Assembly (NCBI GenBank): GCA_003149065.1
Contig: QGFZ01000002.1
Location: forward strand, 1 to 64,000
Source of the DNA: Ruminococcaceae bacterium R-25
GTDB taxonomy: Bacteria > Bacillota > Clostridia > Saccharofermentanales > Saccharofermentanaceae
Length of the DNA: 64,000 nucleotides
Direction of reading: 5' to 3'
The notes below the pieces were generated by a model that saw only the letters and a program-made list of their open reading frames with translations, was not told the DNA's origin and did no database searches. Below are positions 15,195 to 25,348 of this stretch, in pieces. Both the position numbers and the translations under genes were made by a program. The first letter of the stretch is position 1; each line of letters opens with the position of its first letter.

Positions 15195-16736
15195 CTATTC
15201 AAGCTCGATCGTTGACGGCGGTTTGCCTGTGCAGTCGTAGAAGACGCGGCTGATGCCCTTAACTTCGTTTACGATCCTGTTCGTTACCTTGTTGATAAGT
15301 GACCAGGGAAGCTCTGCTGCTTCAGCTGTCATGAAGTCTGTGGTCGTAACTGCGCGGAGGAGGCATGCATAATCGTATGTTCTCTCGTCGCCCATGCAGC
15401 CTACGGAACGCATATTTGTGAGCGCTACGAAGTACTGGTTAGCGTACTTGTCGAAGCCTGCAAGCTGCATCTCTCTTCTGAAGATGGCGTCTGCATCCTG
15501 AACAAGCTTTACCTTCTCTGCAGTAACCTCGCCGATAATTCTGATTGCAAGTCCCGGACCAGGGAAAGGCTGACGGAATACTAAGTTTTCAGGGATGCCG
15601 AGCTCCAAGCCTGCTTTTCTAACTTCGTCCTTGAAAAGGAGTCTTAAAGGTTCGATGATCTCTTTGAAATCAACGCAGTCAGGAAGTCCGCCTACGTTGT
15701 GGTGTGACTTGATAACGGCGCTCTTGCCGAGGCCGGATTCGATTACGTCAGGATAGATCGTGCCCTGTACGAGGAAGTCGACAGCGCCGACCTTCTTTGC
15801 TTCTTCTTCGAATACTCTGATGAATTCCTCGCCGATGATCTTTCTCTTTGTCTCAGGATCGGAAACGCCTGCGAGCTTTGAATAGAAACGCTCCTGAGCG
15901 TTGACTCTGATGAAGTTAAGATCGTAAGGACCTTCAGGTCCGAAAACTGCTTCTACTTCGTCGCCTTCGTTCTTACGGAGAAGTCCGTGGTCGACGAATA
16001 CGCATGTGAGCTGCTTGCCTACTGCCTTTGAGAGGAGAACTGCTGCAACGGATGAATCTACGCCGCCTGAAAGAGCGCAGAGGACTTTGCCTGTGCCGAC
16101 CTTTTCGCGGATCTCCTTAATGGATGTCTCAACGAATGAATCCATCTTCCAGTCGCACTTGCACTTGCAGACGTCCTTAACGAAGTTTGCGAGCATTGTT
16201 GTGCCTTCGACTGTATGAACAACTTCCGGGTGGAACTGAACGCAGTAGAGATTATCTTCGACGTTCTCAGCAGCTGCAACAGGGCAAACCTCTGTGTGAG
16301 CTGTGATCTTAAATCCGGGAGCAGGTTTTGCGATATATACCGTGTGGCTCATCCAGCAGACTGTCTTAGGCAGAACGTCTTTGAAGAGCTTTGCGTTTGT
16401 ATCAACACTAACGTCTGTGTGTCCGTATTCTCTGACGGGAGCGGATTTAACTTCGCCGCCCAGGAGGTAGTTCATGAGCTGTGCGCCGTAGCAGATACCG
16501 AGTACAGGGATGCCGAGCTTAAAGAGCTCAGGAGAGCACTTCGGAGCATCGTCTTCGTAAACTGTGGAAGGACCGCCTGTGAGGATGATTCCGGAAGGAT
16601 TCAGTTCCTTTATCTCATCGATGCTCATCGTGTAAGGTCTTACTTCGCTGTAGACCGAGAGCTCTCTGACTCTTCTTGCGATCAACTGGTTATACTGTCC
16701 TCCGAAATCGAGGACGAGGATCATTTCCTTGGCCAT
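15195..16736 (-). CDS. guaA: GMP synthase (glutamine-hydrolysing)
   Basis: Product of 513 residues, the usual length. It converts XMP, ATP and glutamine to GMP in the cytoplasm. The N-terminal class I glutamine amidotransferase has GICYGAQ with the nucleophile Cys82 and FHPEV near 170. The ATP-pyrophosphatase P-loop LSGGVDSS is near 222-229. The C-terminal dimerisation domain ends [13 protein letters not shown] precedes the ATG. The 3' end of guaA is a known insertion hotspot for integrative elements, and here a mobilizable element lies just beyond it. The gene is not damaged. Confidence 0.97.
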   Translation of the reverse strand: MAKEMILVLDFGGQYNQLIARRVRELSVYSEVRPYTMSIDEIKELNPSGIILTGGPSTVYEDDAPKCSPELFKLGIPVLGICYGAQLMNYLLGGEVKSAPVREYGHTDVSVDTNAKLFKDVLPKTVCWMSHTVYIAKPAPGFKITAHTEVCPVAAAENVEDNLYCVQFHPEVVHTVEGTTMLANFVKDVCKCKCDWKMDSFVETSIKEIREKVGTGKVLCALSGGVDSSVAAVLLSKAVGKQLTCVFVDHGLLRKNEGDEVEAVFGPEGPYDLNFIRVNAQERFYSKLAGVSDPETKRKIIGEEFIRVFEEEAKKVGAVDFLVQGTIYPDVIESGLGKSAVIKSHHNVGGLPDCVDFKEIIEPLRLLFKDEVRKAGLELGIPENLVFRQPFPGPGLAIRIIGEVTAEKVKLVQDADAIFRREMQLAGFDKYANQYFVALTNMRSVGCMGDERTYDYACLLRAVTTTDFMTAEAAELPWSLINKVTNRIVNEVKGISRVFYDCTGKPPSTIELE

Positions 16737-16846
16737 GGGAATTCCTCCGGAATATATATCTTATTGGTTAATTATATTCTTGCTTAAGCCGTGCGAAAAC
16801 AAGAATTCTTTTGCTTATTAGCGAAAAACATAAGCCTTTATAAGTT

Positions 16847-18532
16847 TTATGTTTTGGTAAGTTTTACATACGCGATAACGTGCGCATGGCCCTTTTCCCA
16901 TAATCTGAACTCAGCAGTGTTTCCCGAATATAAGAGCTTTGCGGGAATGGTGAAGAAAAACTCGTCTGCACCGTCCTCAGGAACAACGAAAGGTACACCA
17001 TACTGCTGTGTGCTTCCGTTGATATCCCAGTCGAATTCAAGCTCTGTTCCCTTGGCAAACTTCTTATCGTATTTGACCATGACGGTAATGCCGTTATCGG
17101 AGATGTTGTATCCTGCCGTATTAAGCCAGCCCGGCTCCTTGCTGTAAAGCATGCTGATGCCGTTTTTGTCAGGATCTGATGTGCCGTAGATAAGATTACC
17201 GTTAGACCAGTCCGGAGTCTCCTCCTTGACGTTTACGGCCTGGTTCGGGTACCAGCCGGTGCCATTCCTTTTTGTGGTATTTGAAGTGGTGTCCGTTGTT
17301 GTTGGAGTGGGAGTTGGCCTGCCGGTATCGTTGCCGCCGTCGTTTCTGTATTCAGACATGTACTTGTCGTACTGAACCCTGGTAAGTTCACCGGCTTCGT
17401 AGAGTGCCTGGATCGCTTTTTTGCGGCAGGCTTTTTCCTTTGAATAATCGTATTTCGGAGCTGCAAAGATATCATCTGTCGTTATATTGAACAGACTGCC
17501 TCTTACAGTGATGCTGACTTTATCGCCTGTAGCGTTGACCTTCAATATTGCACTGTATTCTTCACCCATCAGATTAGGGATCTGCTTTGTAAGATCTGTG
17601 TAGATCTCAGCAATGTAAGCATCCCAGACAGCCTGACGGGCCTGGTCATTTTTAGCGATCTCCGCTCTTATGGTTGCCTTGCAGGTCGTAATGGTATATT
17701 CGTCGCTCGCCAAGTAGCTCAGGAGAGCCTCTTTTGAAGGAGCATAACCGGTAACCTTATACTGCATGGTGTTTTTCGTCTCCTCGACCGTCAGACCGTT
17801 AGAGACAATGAAAGAGAAATATTCTTTCGCAAAATCTGTTACGGCATCCATAATGACGGGTTCTGTCCTTCCCCAGGTATTGAATGCCATAAGTTCGTCT
17901 GTGTTATATGTAAAACTTTGCTGCTTGAATTCGCCCTTTGCGAGCTTATCGAAAACATCAAGGCAGGCTTTCTTTGCCTGATCCTTGCTGATCAGCTGAA
18001 CCGACAGAGAGTAAGGGCGATTGAAAAGTTTCTCATATCTCTCGGCCGTGATATCTTTTATAAGCCAGTCTCCGTCATCCAGCACGAAATTGAATGTAAA
18101 ATGCGCCGTGCTTCTTTCTTTGTAAGAGTCGATCTTTTCGAGATATTCTTCTTTGGTAAGATTCCTGTTCTCTTTATCCCTGCCGAATTTTCCGATCTCG
18201 ATATATGAGATCTTCGCCCTTACCTTTGCCTTGCCGGCTTTCCGGTCTATCTCAAAATTCTCATATTCTTCTATTCCGGATTTTGAAGCGATCTTTAAAA
18301 GGAGCTCGCTGTTTTTAGCAGAAGAGATCTGATAGTCGAATCTGCCGTCAACAAGATCTTTTACAGTATCAGCATCTCCTGAAGAGAACTTATCCATGAA
18401 CTCTTCGATCCTGGACTGAAGAGCCGTCATGTCTTTGTTTTTCCTGCTGGCGCAGCCTGTGGGCAAAAGTGAAGTCAGCAACAAAGCCGCAGTCATAAGA
18501 ACGACTACAGCTTTATTATTTCTGGTTTTCAT
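16847..18532 (-). CDS. Large lipoprotein of unknown function
   Basis: Product of 561 residues with a lipoprotein signal peptide (LLPTGC, lipid-bearing Cys27). Residues about 35-400 look like repeated alpha/beta units of the DUF4878/NTF2-like or DUF5105-like type (FMDKFSSGDADTVKDLV, then CLDVFDKLAKGEF). A Thr/Pro-rich linker at about 408-425 precedes a C-terminal beta domain of about 130 residues. GGAGGTAATTCACG precedes the ATG. It follows purA by 31 bases on the same strand. A hairpin (AAAACATAA/TTATGTTTT, about 16825-16856) overlaps the stop and may terminate the transcript. Confidence 0.75.
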   Translation of the reverse strand: MKTRNNKAVVVLMTAALLLTSLLPTGCASRKNKDMTALQSRIEEFMDKFSSGDADTVKDLVDGRFDYQISSAKNSELLLKIASKSGIEEYENFEIDRKAGKAKVRAKISYIEIGKFGRDKENRNLTKEEYLEKIDSYKERSTAHFTFNFVLDDGDWLIKDITAERYEKLFNRPYSLSVQLISKDQAKKACLDVFDKLAKGEFKQQSFTYNTDELMAFNTWGRTEPVIMDAVTDFAKEYFSFIVSNGLTVEETKNTMQYKVTGYAPSKEALLSYLASDEYTITTCKATIRAEIAKNDQARQAVWDAYIAEIYTDLTKQIPNLMGEEYSAILKVNATGDKVSITVRGSLFNITTDDIFAAPKYDYSKEKACRKKAIQALYEAGELTRVQYDKYMSEYRNDGGNDTGRPTPTPTTTDTTSNTTKRNGTGWYPNQAVNVKEETPDWSNGNLIYGTSDPDKNGISMLYSKEPGWLNTAGYNISDNGITVMVKYDKKFAKGTELEFDWDINGSTQQYGVPFVVPEDGADEFFFTIPAKLLYSGNTAEFRLWEKGHAHVIAYVKLTKT

Positions 18533-18563
18533 CGTGAATTACCTCCTTATGAGGGAAGGAAAA

Positions 18564-19844
18564 TTACCTGCGGATGATCTCTTCTCTGACGGGTCCTGTC
18601 GATACGATCGAGATGTGGACGCCGATCTCCTTTTCGATGAATTCGACATAATCCTGGGCTTCCTTAGGGAGCTTATCGTATTCGGTAAGTCCTCTGATCT
18701 CGCCCTTGCCCTTCCATGAAGGCAGGTATTCGATAACAGGCTTGCATCTGTCGAGAAGTGTGGGATTAGGGAAATCCTTTGTAACAACACCGTCGATCTC
18801 ATATCCTGTGCAAACCGGGATCTTATCCAGGTAACCGAGTACGTCGAGGTTTGTGAGGGCAACATCTGTACCGCCCTGGAGTCTTACGCCGTAACGTGTA
18901 GCTACGCAGTCAAACCAGCCGACTCTTCTCGGACGTCCTGTTGTAGCGCCGTACTCACCCTTGTCGCCGCCGCGGTCTCTTAATTCCTTGGCAACTGCTT
19001 CATCAAGGATCTCGGAAACGAATGCGCCGCCGCCGACTGCTGAAGAATAAGCCTTTGTAACAACAACGATCTTCTTGATCTCATAAGGCGGGATGCCTGC
19101 GCCTACGCAGCCGTAGCCTGCCAGTGTGGAAGAAGATGTAACCATCGGATAGATACCCATGTCAGGATCCTTCATTGTTCCGAGCTGGCCTTCCAAAAGG
19201 ATCTTCTTGCCGTTCTTGATTGCTTCATAGAGATAAGCCTGAGTATTTGTAACGAAAGGCTTGATAAGTCTTCCCTGCTCGAGCATCTCAGCTAAAAGCT
19301 CATCAGCATTGATGGGATCTTTGTGATAGAGATTTACGAGAAGTGCGTTCTTGATCTCAAGAACTCTGTTGATCTTTTCCTTCAATGTCTCTTCGTCGAA
19401 AAGCTCGGAAACCTGGAAACCGATCTTTGCATATTTATCAGAGAAGAAAGGTGCGATACCTGACTTTGTGGAACCGAAAGCCTTGCCGCCGAGTCTTTCC
19501 TCTTCGAACTTATCGAAATCAACGTGGTAAGGCATAACGACCTGAACTCTGTCAGATACGAGGAGCTGGGGATTCAAGCCCTGCTCTTTGATCGAATTAT
19601 ATTCGTTGATGAATTTTCTGATATCCAAAGCAACACCGTTGCCGATGATGTTTACGATGTTTTCATGGCAAACACCTGAAGGCATGAGGTGAAGAGCGAA
19701 TCTTCCGTGGTCATTGATAATGGTGTGTCCTGCATTTGCTCCGCCCTGAAATCTGATTACGATGTCAGATTCACTTGCGAGAAGGTCTGTGATCTTGCCC
19801 TTTCCTTCGTCGCCCCAGTTAGCGCCAACGATTGCCGTTACCAT
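18564..19844 (-). CDS. purA: Adenylosuccinate synthetase
   Basis: Product of 426 residues, the normal length, from the ATG at 19844 with GGAGG 7 bases upstream; the ATG at 19865 would lie before the ribosome site. It joins IMP and aspartate using GTP in the first step from IMP to AMP. The signature GANWGDEGKGK is at residues 5-15, and the GAN-GHT, PYHVDFD and GRPRRVGWFD motifs follow. Together with guaA it covers both branches of purine nucleotide synthesis in this region. Confidence 0.97.
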   Translation of the reverse strand: MVTAIVGANWGDEGKGKITDLLASESDIVIRFQGGANAGHTIINDHGRFALHLMPSGVCHENIVNIIGNGVALDIRKFINEYNSIKEQGLNPQLLVSDRVQVVMPYHVDFDKFEEERLGGKAFGSTKSGIAPFFSDKYAKIGFQVSELFDEETLKEKINRVLEIKNALLVNLYHKDPINADELLAEMLEQGRLIKPFVTNTQAYLYEAIKNGKKILLEGQLGTMKDPDMGIYPMVTSSSTLAGYGCVGAGIPPYEIKKIVVVTKAYSSAVGGGAFVSEILDEAVAKELRDRGGDKGEYGATTGRPRRVGWFDCVATRYGVRLQGGTDVALTNLDVLGYLDKIPVCTGYEIDGVVTKDFPNPTLLDRCKPVIEYLPSWKGKGEIRGLTEYDKLPKEAQDYVEFIEKEIGVHISIVSTGPVREEIIRR

Positions 19845-19942
19845 ATTAATTCCTCCAAAAATCAAATCGTTTTAATGAGTTTTATTATTTCCGCGCAAAT
19901 TATAACAGAAATATAAGAATTGTGGGGGATTTTATGAAGTTG

Positions 19943-20713
19943 TTACTGCTTCTTGCAGATAACTACCCTTCTCCAGCCTTTTCTACCGTATTCGTAAGTG
20001 CATGTTACAAGCGTAAGCTGGGGATCAGAGGAAACATCTGCTCCGATATATTTATTCAGGTCGTCCGCGCTTATTATCTTGGATTCTTCGACAACGAAGG
20101 TTATTTCCTTGCCGTTTTTGGACTTAAAGACCACCTTGTCGCCCTTTTTGAGCTTGCCCAGATTATGGAACATGGTGCCGTTCTTGTAGTTATGTCCCAG
20201 TATTGTCGCATTTCCGGCTTCTCCCGGCATGACAGAGGCCGGATAATGGCCGAGACCGTATCTTAAGGACACCTTTGTGGCCTCGTCCCAGACAGAATAG
20301 TTTACGCCGATAGCATTTATCTTAAGGATACCTATGGAATTTAATGTGACATATGCGCTAGTATCGGGACTTTCTTCCAAAACCCCGGCTTCTTCGGACT
20401 CTTCACCGCCGATATCGTAGCCTTCTTCTTCACCAGGCACTTCATTACCTGTAGCAGGCACAGTATAGGTGATCTTGACCTCTTCAGTGGAATCAACAGT
20501 TTCAGATGTTTCAATGGAATCGATCTTCTCGGATACCGCCGCAAGAGCTTCGCTCGCTATCTTCTGCCTGTTATAACGCTTGATCGGTTCGATCATGAGA
20601 AAGACCAGACCAACAACAAGAAGAATTACACAGGCAATTATGAGAACCGTGGTCTTCTTCTTATTATTTGTTTTCGTTTTTATTATTTCTTTATTCCGGT
20701 CTATGCGTTTCAT
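19943..20713 (-). CDS. Class D-like sortase (membrane transpeptidase)
   Basis: Product of about 256 residues from the ATG at 20713 (AGGATA before it); a start at 20761 is possible. A short basic cytoplasmic tail and a membrane helix at about 24-44 are followed by an acidic linker (DIGGEESEEAG) and a sortase barrel. The catalytic His is in ILGHNYKNG, Cys in LVTCTYEYG and Arg in GWRRVVI. No LPXTG substrate is seen in the window, so the partner lies elsewhere. It ends next to purA on the same strand and is divergent from dnaA. Confidence 0.9.
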   Translation of the reverse strand: MKRIDRNKEIIKTKTNNKKKTTVLIIACVILLVVGLVFLMIEPIKRYNRQKIASEALAAVSEKIDSIETSETVDSTEEVKITYTVPATGNEVPGEEEGYDIGGEESEEAGVLEESPDTSAYVTLNSIGILKINAIGVNYSVWDEATKVSLRYGLGHYPASVMPGEAGNATILGHNYKNGTMFHNLGKLKKGDKVVFKSKNGKEITFVVEESKIISADDLNKYIGADVSSDPQLTLVTCTYEYGRKGWRRVVICKKQ

Positions 20714-20821
20714 TATCCTGCCCGATTTTTCTAAGAAATTTAATATAAATTGCTGATACATTATACCTTTAAACCATGATATTATGTTAACCGCACGTCA
20801 TTTTTGTTACGGAGGGGTTAC

Positions 20822-22156
20822 ATGGAGAGTTCTGTTTGGAACAAGGCGCTCAGTCTTCTTAAGTATGATCCGAATATAGATTCAGTCACTTATGATTCCA
20901 TCCTCTGCAAGATGAGCGTTGCTCACTGCGACAATGACTTGCTTGTTTTAGCTGCAAGAGATGACTTTTCGCTTGGCCTTGTTAAAGGACAGAAGCTTGG
21001 AAAGATCATTGAGAACGCGATCAAGACCGTAAATGACGATAAGCCTTTATCGGTAAATTTCGTTAAGCAGGATGACATTCCTTCCCTTGAATCCACTATA
21101 AATGCCGGCAAGAAGGCTGCAAGACAGGCTAAGACTGAGGTCGTAACTCCGACAGGTCTTAACGGCGAGTTTACTTTCGCGAACTTCGTCGTAGGCGACT
21201 GTAACCGTTTTGCACATGCTTCGGCTGTATCCGTTGCTGCAAAGCCCGGCCAGAAGCAGAGAAACCCTTTCTTCCTCTGGGGCAATTCAGGACTCGGAAA
21301 GACCCACTTGATGAAGGCCATCGGCAATGCCGTTATCGAGCAGCATCCCGAGAAGAAAGTTATCTACACTACATGCGAAGCCTTTACAAATGCTTTTATC
21401 GCATGCATCCAGAACAAGAATTACACGGAATTCCGTAATAAATACAGAACAGTAGATGTCCTCCTTATCGATGACATCCAGTTCCTTATCGGCAAGGACA
21501 GTGTCCAGACCGAGTTCTTTAATACTTTTGAGGCTTTGATCGAATCAGGCAAGCAGATCGTCATTACATGCGATAAGGCACCTGCTAACCTTACAGAGCT
21601 CAACAGCAGACTTACTTCCCGTTTCCAGGACGGTATCATGTTCGATGTCCAGCCGCCGGATTTTGAGACCCGTAAGGCTATTTTCTTAAGCAAGCTCGAA
21701 AATGAGAACTTTACCCTGTCCGACGAGATAGTAAATTACGTCTGCGAAAACGTAACTACTAATATCAGACAGCTTAACGGCGCATTTAATACTATTTCTT
21801 CTTATGTAACCCTTGCCAACGGTGATCTTTCCCTGGATGACATCAGAAAGATCGTTGACCCTCTGGTAACAGGAAATAAGAAGTATCTGACACCTGATAT
21901 CGTTATCAATGCAGTTGCAAATTATTATGATCTGACACCTGATAAGCTCACTTCAAAGCTCAGAAGTGCCGAGATCTCTACTGCCCGTAATGTCGCTATG
22001 TTTATCTGCCGCGATTATCTTGAACTCAAATATGAGAAAATCGGCCAGATCTTCGGCGGCCGTAAACATACCACTGTCATGCACGGCTGTGACAACGTAG
22101 ATGAGGACAAAGACCTCAAAAAGCAGGCTGATGAAATATATAAGCTCATTACCTGA
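20822..22156 (+). CDS. dnaA: Chromosomal replication initiator protein DnaA
   Basis: Product of 444 residues from the ATG at 20822, with GGAGGGG 6 bases before it. The N-terminal domain I (about 1-80) is followed by a short linker, the AAA+ domain with Walker A GNSGLGKTH and Walker B LLIDDIQFL, and a C-terminal DnaA-box-binding helix-turn-helix with GGRKHTTVMHG. It binds and opens oriC, located directly downstream. The gene is divergent from the sortase and opens the origin cluster. Confidence 0.98.
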   Translation: MESSVWNKALSLLKYDPNIDSVTYDSILCKMSVAHCDNDLLVLAARDDFSLGLVKGQKLGKIIENAIKTVNDDKPLSVNFVKQDDIPSLESTINAGKKAARQAKTEVVTPTGLNGEFTFANFVVGDCNRFAHASAVSVAAKPGQKQRNPFFLWGNSGLGKTHLMKAIGNAVIEQHPEKKVIYTTCEAFTNAFIACIQNKNYTEFRNKYRTVDVLLIDDIQFLIGKDSVQTEFFNTFEALIESGKQIVITCDKAPANLTELNSRLTSRFQDGIMFDVQPPDFETRKAIFLSKLENENFTLSDEIVNYVCENVTTNIRQLNGAFNTISSYVTLANGDLSLDDIRKIVDPLVTGNKKYLTPDIVINAVANYYDLTPDKLTSKLRSAEISTARNVAMFICRDYLELKYEKIGQIFGGRKHTTVMHGCDNVDEDKDLKKQADEIYKLIT

Positions 22157-22517
22157 TTTGAACAATAATTGTTCTTATGTTCAAAACTTGCTGTAGATTT
22201 CCTGTAGACGGGTTGTGCACAAATGTAACAATGTTCAAAAGGGCATTTTTCTCTACATGAAAAGATCAGGTTTTATACACTCTTTTGTTTGGCAGAATCC
22301 TTGAAAACAACGCATTTTCTTATAGTTTTGAACATTTAGACAGAACATAATAAGGCTAATACGAGCTAACTTTAAATACTACAAAGGGCGGCCTTGTATT
22401 TTTCGAAAATGTCCTAAAAATCGAGTTCTGTAACACCGTTAAACTATATATTTTTAGTATTATAGAGTGTATAATATTTGAGATATTTGATTATTAATGA
22501 AAGGCGGCTCCCTTCAT
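22157..22517. other. Replication origin region (oriC)
   Basis: Gap between dnaA and dnaN. DnaA-box-like 9-mers are TTGTGCACA (22213-22221), TTATACACT on the plus strand (22273-22281) and the same site inverted (22466-22474), close to the TTATNCACA consensus. The last lies in an AT-rich stretch, 22440-22497, that could be the unwinding element. A second motif, TGTTCAAAA, occurs at 22178-22186 and 22232-22240, and inverted at 22326-22334; its binder is unknown. Genes diverge from here on both sides. Confidence 0.8.
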
Positions 22518-23633
22518 ATGAAGTTCACATGCAGCAGAGATGACTTGGTAAATAATGTATCCATAGTTCAAAGAGCTGTTACTACTAACAGTACAGTAAA
22601 TATCCTTAACGGCATTCTCATTGAAGCGTCAGATGACGATAAGATCAAACTTACAGGTTATGATCTCCAGACAGGCATTGAGGCTGATGTAGAAGCAAGT
22701 GTTACTGAGAAGGGCGCAGTTGTTATCGATTCAAAGTTCTTCGGTGATATCATCAGAAAACTTCCTGAGCCTGAAGTAGATATCATTTCCGACAGCAATT
22801 TCCAGACAACGATCAAGTGCGGACAGGCTGAATTCAAGATCGCAGGTCTTGATCCCGAGCCGTTCCCGAAGATCCCTGAGATCGATGAGACAGGTGCTGA
22901 GAAGATCGTTATGGGTCAGAAGATCCTTAAGAATATGATCAATCACACGATCTTTGCAGTATCCCGTGACAATTCACGTCCTGTTCTTACCGGTTCCAAT
23001 ATTGTATCTGACGGTTCTGTTCTTTCCGTTGTTTCAATCGACGGTTTCAGAATGGCTATCAACCGTGAAGATATGGGCAATGACTTCCCTAAGATCAACT
23101 ACATCGTTCCCGGTAAGGCTCTTACTGAGATGAGCAAAATCTTAAGTGATGACGAAGATGCTGAGATCAATATCTACACATCAATGCAGAATCTCTTGTT
23201 CGATATCGGCAACGTAAGAATGGTTTCACGTCTTATCGAAGGCCAGTTCATCAATTTCGATTCCATCATCACAAAGAATCCTAAGACAGTTATCACTATC
23301 AACCGTAAGCAGTTCCTTGATGCTGTCGACAGAGCTTCATTGATCATCATGACTGACGACCGTAAGTGCCCTGTTAGATTCCTTTCAAATAATCCTTCAG
23401 AGCTCACAGTTCAGGCTACATCTGCAAGAGGTAATCTCCAGGAGAATATCTCAATCAGCCTCGAGGGCGATCTCATCGACGTAGATTTCAATTCCAGATA
23501 TGTTCTTGATGTACTTAAGAATATTGATGATGAAGAGATCAAGGTTGAAGTTAACGGCGGTCAGGGACCCTGCATTATCAAGCCTGTTGAGGGTGAAAAG
23601 TACATTTATCTTATTCTTCCTATCAGAAGATAA
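22518..23633 (+). CDS. dnaN: DNA polymerase III beta subunit (sliding clamp)
   Basis: Product of 371 residues from the ATG at 22518; the ATG at 22497 has no ribosome site and its codons contain the AAAGG used by the second. It has three clamp domains, with typical phrases MKFTCSRDDLV, SRDNSRPVLTG near the middle and the C-terminal YLILPIRR. It forms the ring that tethers polymerase to DNA. The stop overlaps the recF start in TAATG. Confidence 0.97.
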   Translation: MKFTCSRDDLVNNVSIVQRAVTTNSTVNILNGILIEASDDDKIKLTGYDLQTGIEADVEASVTEKGAVVIDSKFFGDIIRKLPEPEVDIISDSNFQTTIKCGQAEFKIAGLDPEPFPKIPEIDETGAEKIVMGQKILKNMINHTIFAVSRDNSRPVLTGSNIVSDGSVLSVVSIDGFRMAINREDMGNDFPKINYIVPGKALTEMSKILSDDEDAEINIYTSMQNLLFDIGNVRMVSRLIEGQFINFDSIITKNPKTVITINRKQFLDAVDRASLIIMTDDRKCPVRFLSNNPSELTVQATSARGNLQENISISLEGDLIDVDFNSRYVLDVLKNIDDEEIKVEVNGGQGPCIIKPVEGEKYIYLILPIRR

Positions 23634-24880
23634 TGTTCATAAGAAGCATACATTTAGAAAACTTCAGAAATTACGGAAGGCTCGATTTAGATGTCGGGCC
23701 TTCTGTTAATATCTTTTACGGTAATAACGCCCAGGGAAAGACAAATCTCGTTGAAGGCATCTATGTAGCTTCCAGTATTGCTTCACACCGTACGAGCAAG
23801 GATCAGGATCTTATCAGATTCGGCGAAAATGAATATAAAACATCATTAGAACTTACTGATGATGATGGCAGCAATGTGCAGTTATCATCCTGCTTCTATA
23901 CTGAAAAATCAGCTTTAAGCAGAAATGGAAGAACCGGAAGAATGCTTATCGTGGATAATGCTCCGGCAGATAAGATTTCCGATTATATCGGTATCTGTAA
24001 CATTGTTATCTTCGCTCCAGAAGACTTAAATATCGTCAAAAATGCCCCTGCTTACAGGAGAAAGTTCTTAAACACACTGATATCGAAGATCTCCCCTTCA
24101 TATTTCAATCTCTTAAGCAATTATAGCAGGCTTCTGGCACAGAAAAATGCCCTCTTAAAGAGCATTAAGAACACAGAAAATGTATCTGACGCTTATAACG
24201 ATCAGCTGGATTTCTGGGATTTCTCATTAGCTGAGCTCTCAGCAGAGATCATTTTGAAGAGATTCAGGTTCGCAAAGCTGATATCTGACATCGCTTCAAG
24301 GCATCATGGAAGCATTTCAGGAGGCAAAGAAAACCTCTCTATTGAGTACAACACCATATTTGGCGTTGTAGGGGCCCTAGAAACGTTTCTGACAAAAAAC
24401 AGTAAATATGACGACTACATGGGTAAAGGCCTCTCAGAAGGCGATTATGGGCGTATAAAGGGCATTATCTCGGATCTGGTACTTGCCAAGCTCAAATCAG
24501 TAAGAAATTACGACATAGATAAGCACATTTCATCCATCGGAATCCACAGGGATGACATCATAATCAAATTGGATGATCTGGAGATGAAAAAATTCTCATC
24601 ACAGGGCCAGCAGAGGACTGCTGCGCTCGCTTTAAAGCTCTCTGAACTTGAGATCATTAAGATGTTCGTCTCCTCTACCCCGATACTCATCCTGGACGAT
24701 GTTTTCTCCGAACTCGACAAGACCAGGAGAATGAGCCTTGTATCGGCCATGAAAGGCGCCCAGATCTTCATCACATGTACGGACAAGAATATGATCGGCG
24801 AAGAGATAGACGTCATGGAAGGCGCAGATAAAGCCGAATTTTACCGTGTAGATAGCGGCAATATCACAAAAGAAGCGTGA
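23633..24880 (+). CDS. recF: DNA replication/repair protein RecF
   Basis: Product of 415 residues, slightly longer than the usual 360-370. SMC-like ATPase with Walker A GNNAQGKTN near 30, signature motif FSSQGQQRT near 322 and Walker B LILDDVFSELD. It loads RecA at gaps. Its start overlaps the dnaN stop by one base, so translation is coupled. Confidence 0.96.
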   Translation: MFIRSIHLENFRNYGRLDLDVGPSVNIFYGNNAQGKTNLVEGIYVASSIASHRTSKDQDLIRFGENEYKTSLELTDDDGSNVQLSSCFYTEKSALSRNGRTGRMLIVDNAPADKISDYIGICNIVIFAPEDLNIVKNAPAYRRKFLNTLISKISPSYFNLLSNYSRLLAQKNALLKSIKNTENVSDAYNDQLDFWDFSLAELSAEIILKRFRFAKLISDIASRHHGSISGGKENLSIEYNTIFGVVGALETFLTKNSKYDDYMGKGLSEGDYGRIKGIISDLVLAKLKSVRNYDIDKHISSIGIHRDDIIIKLDDLEMKKFSSQGQQRTAALALKLSELEIIKMFVSSTPILILDDVFSELDKTRRMSLVSAMKGAQIFITCTDKNMIGEEIDVMEGADKAEFYRVDSGNITKEA

Positions 24881-25012
24881 TTTTAGGACAATTTATGCTA
24901 AAAACCGGGTAAAACTGCCCTATTCTTATATTATAATAAACATATTATTCTTCCCTTTTATGTTATAATTTATAGGTTAGAAGAGGATTTTAGGACGATC
25001 CGGAGGCCCAAA

Positions 25013-25264
25013 ATGTTCATACATATCGGCAATGATCTGTCAGTGCTCAAATCTTCTGTTACATGCGTGGTCAATCTTGAGACAGTCTCCCCTTCCCAGA
25101 AGGACGTGACTGAATTCATCAACAGCGAGGATGAACAAGGAAGGCTCCAGTACGTTACGGAAGAAATACCCAAGTCACTGGTCATAACAGATGATAAAAC
25201 ATATGTTTGTTCACTCTCCGCAAATCTGCTATTAAACAGACTGATGTCTTCCGAAAGCTTCTGA
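25013..25264 (+). CDS. RemB-like (DUF370) regulator
   Basis: Product of 83 residues with CGGAGG before the ATG. MFIHIGNDLSVLKSSVTCVVNLE is the start typical of DUF370/RemA-RemB proteins, and the position between recF and gyrB is the conserved place of this gene in Firmicutes. Bacillus RemA/RemB control matrix genes; here the role is inferred by homology. Confidence 0.85.
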   Translation: MFIHIGNDLSVLKSSVTCVVNLETVSPSQKDVTEFINSEDEQGRLQYVTEEIPKSLVITDDKTYVCSLSANLLLNRLMSSESF

Positions 25265-25348
25265 AAACAGTCCATTAACGGTGTTACAAATACAGCAATA
25301 TCAGGCCTTTGACCGGATTTGCCGTCAAGAATAGGAGTTTTTACATTT

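Noticed and set aside
15150-15200. Attachment site at the guaA 3' end.
   Set aside because: No direct repeat of the guaA end was found elsewhere in the window; only scrambled shared words such as ATCGAGCT near 14780.
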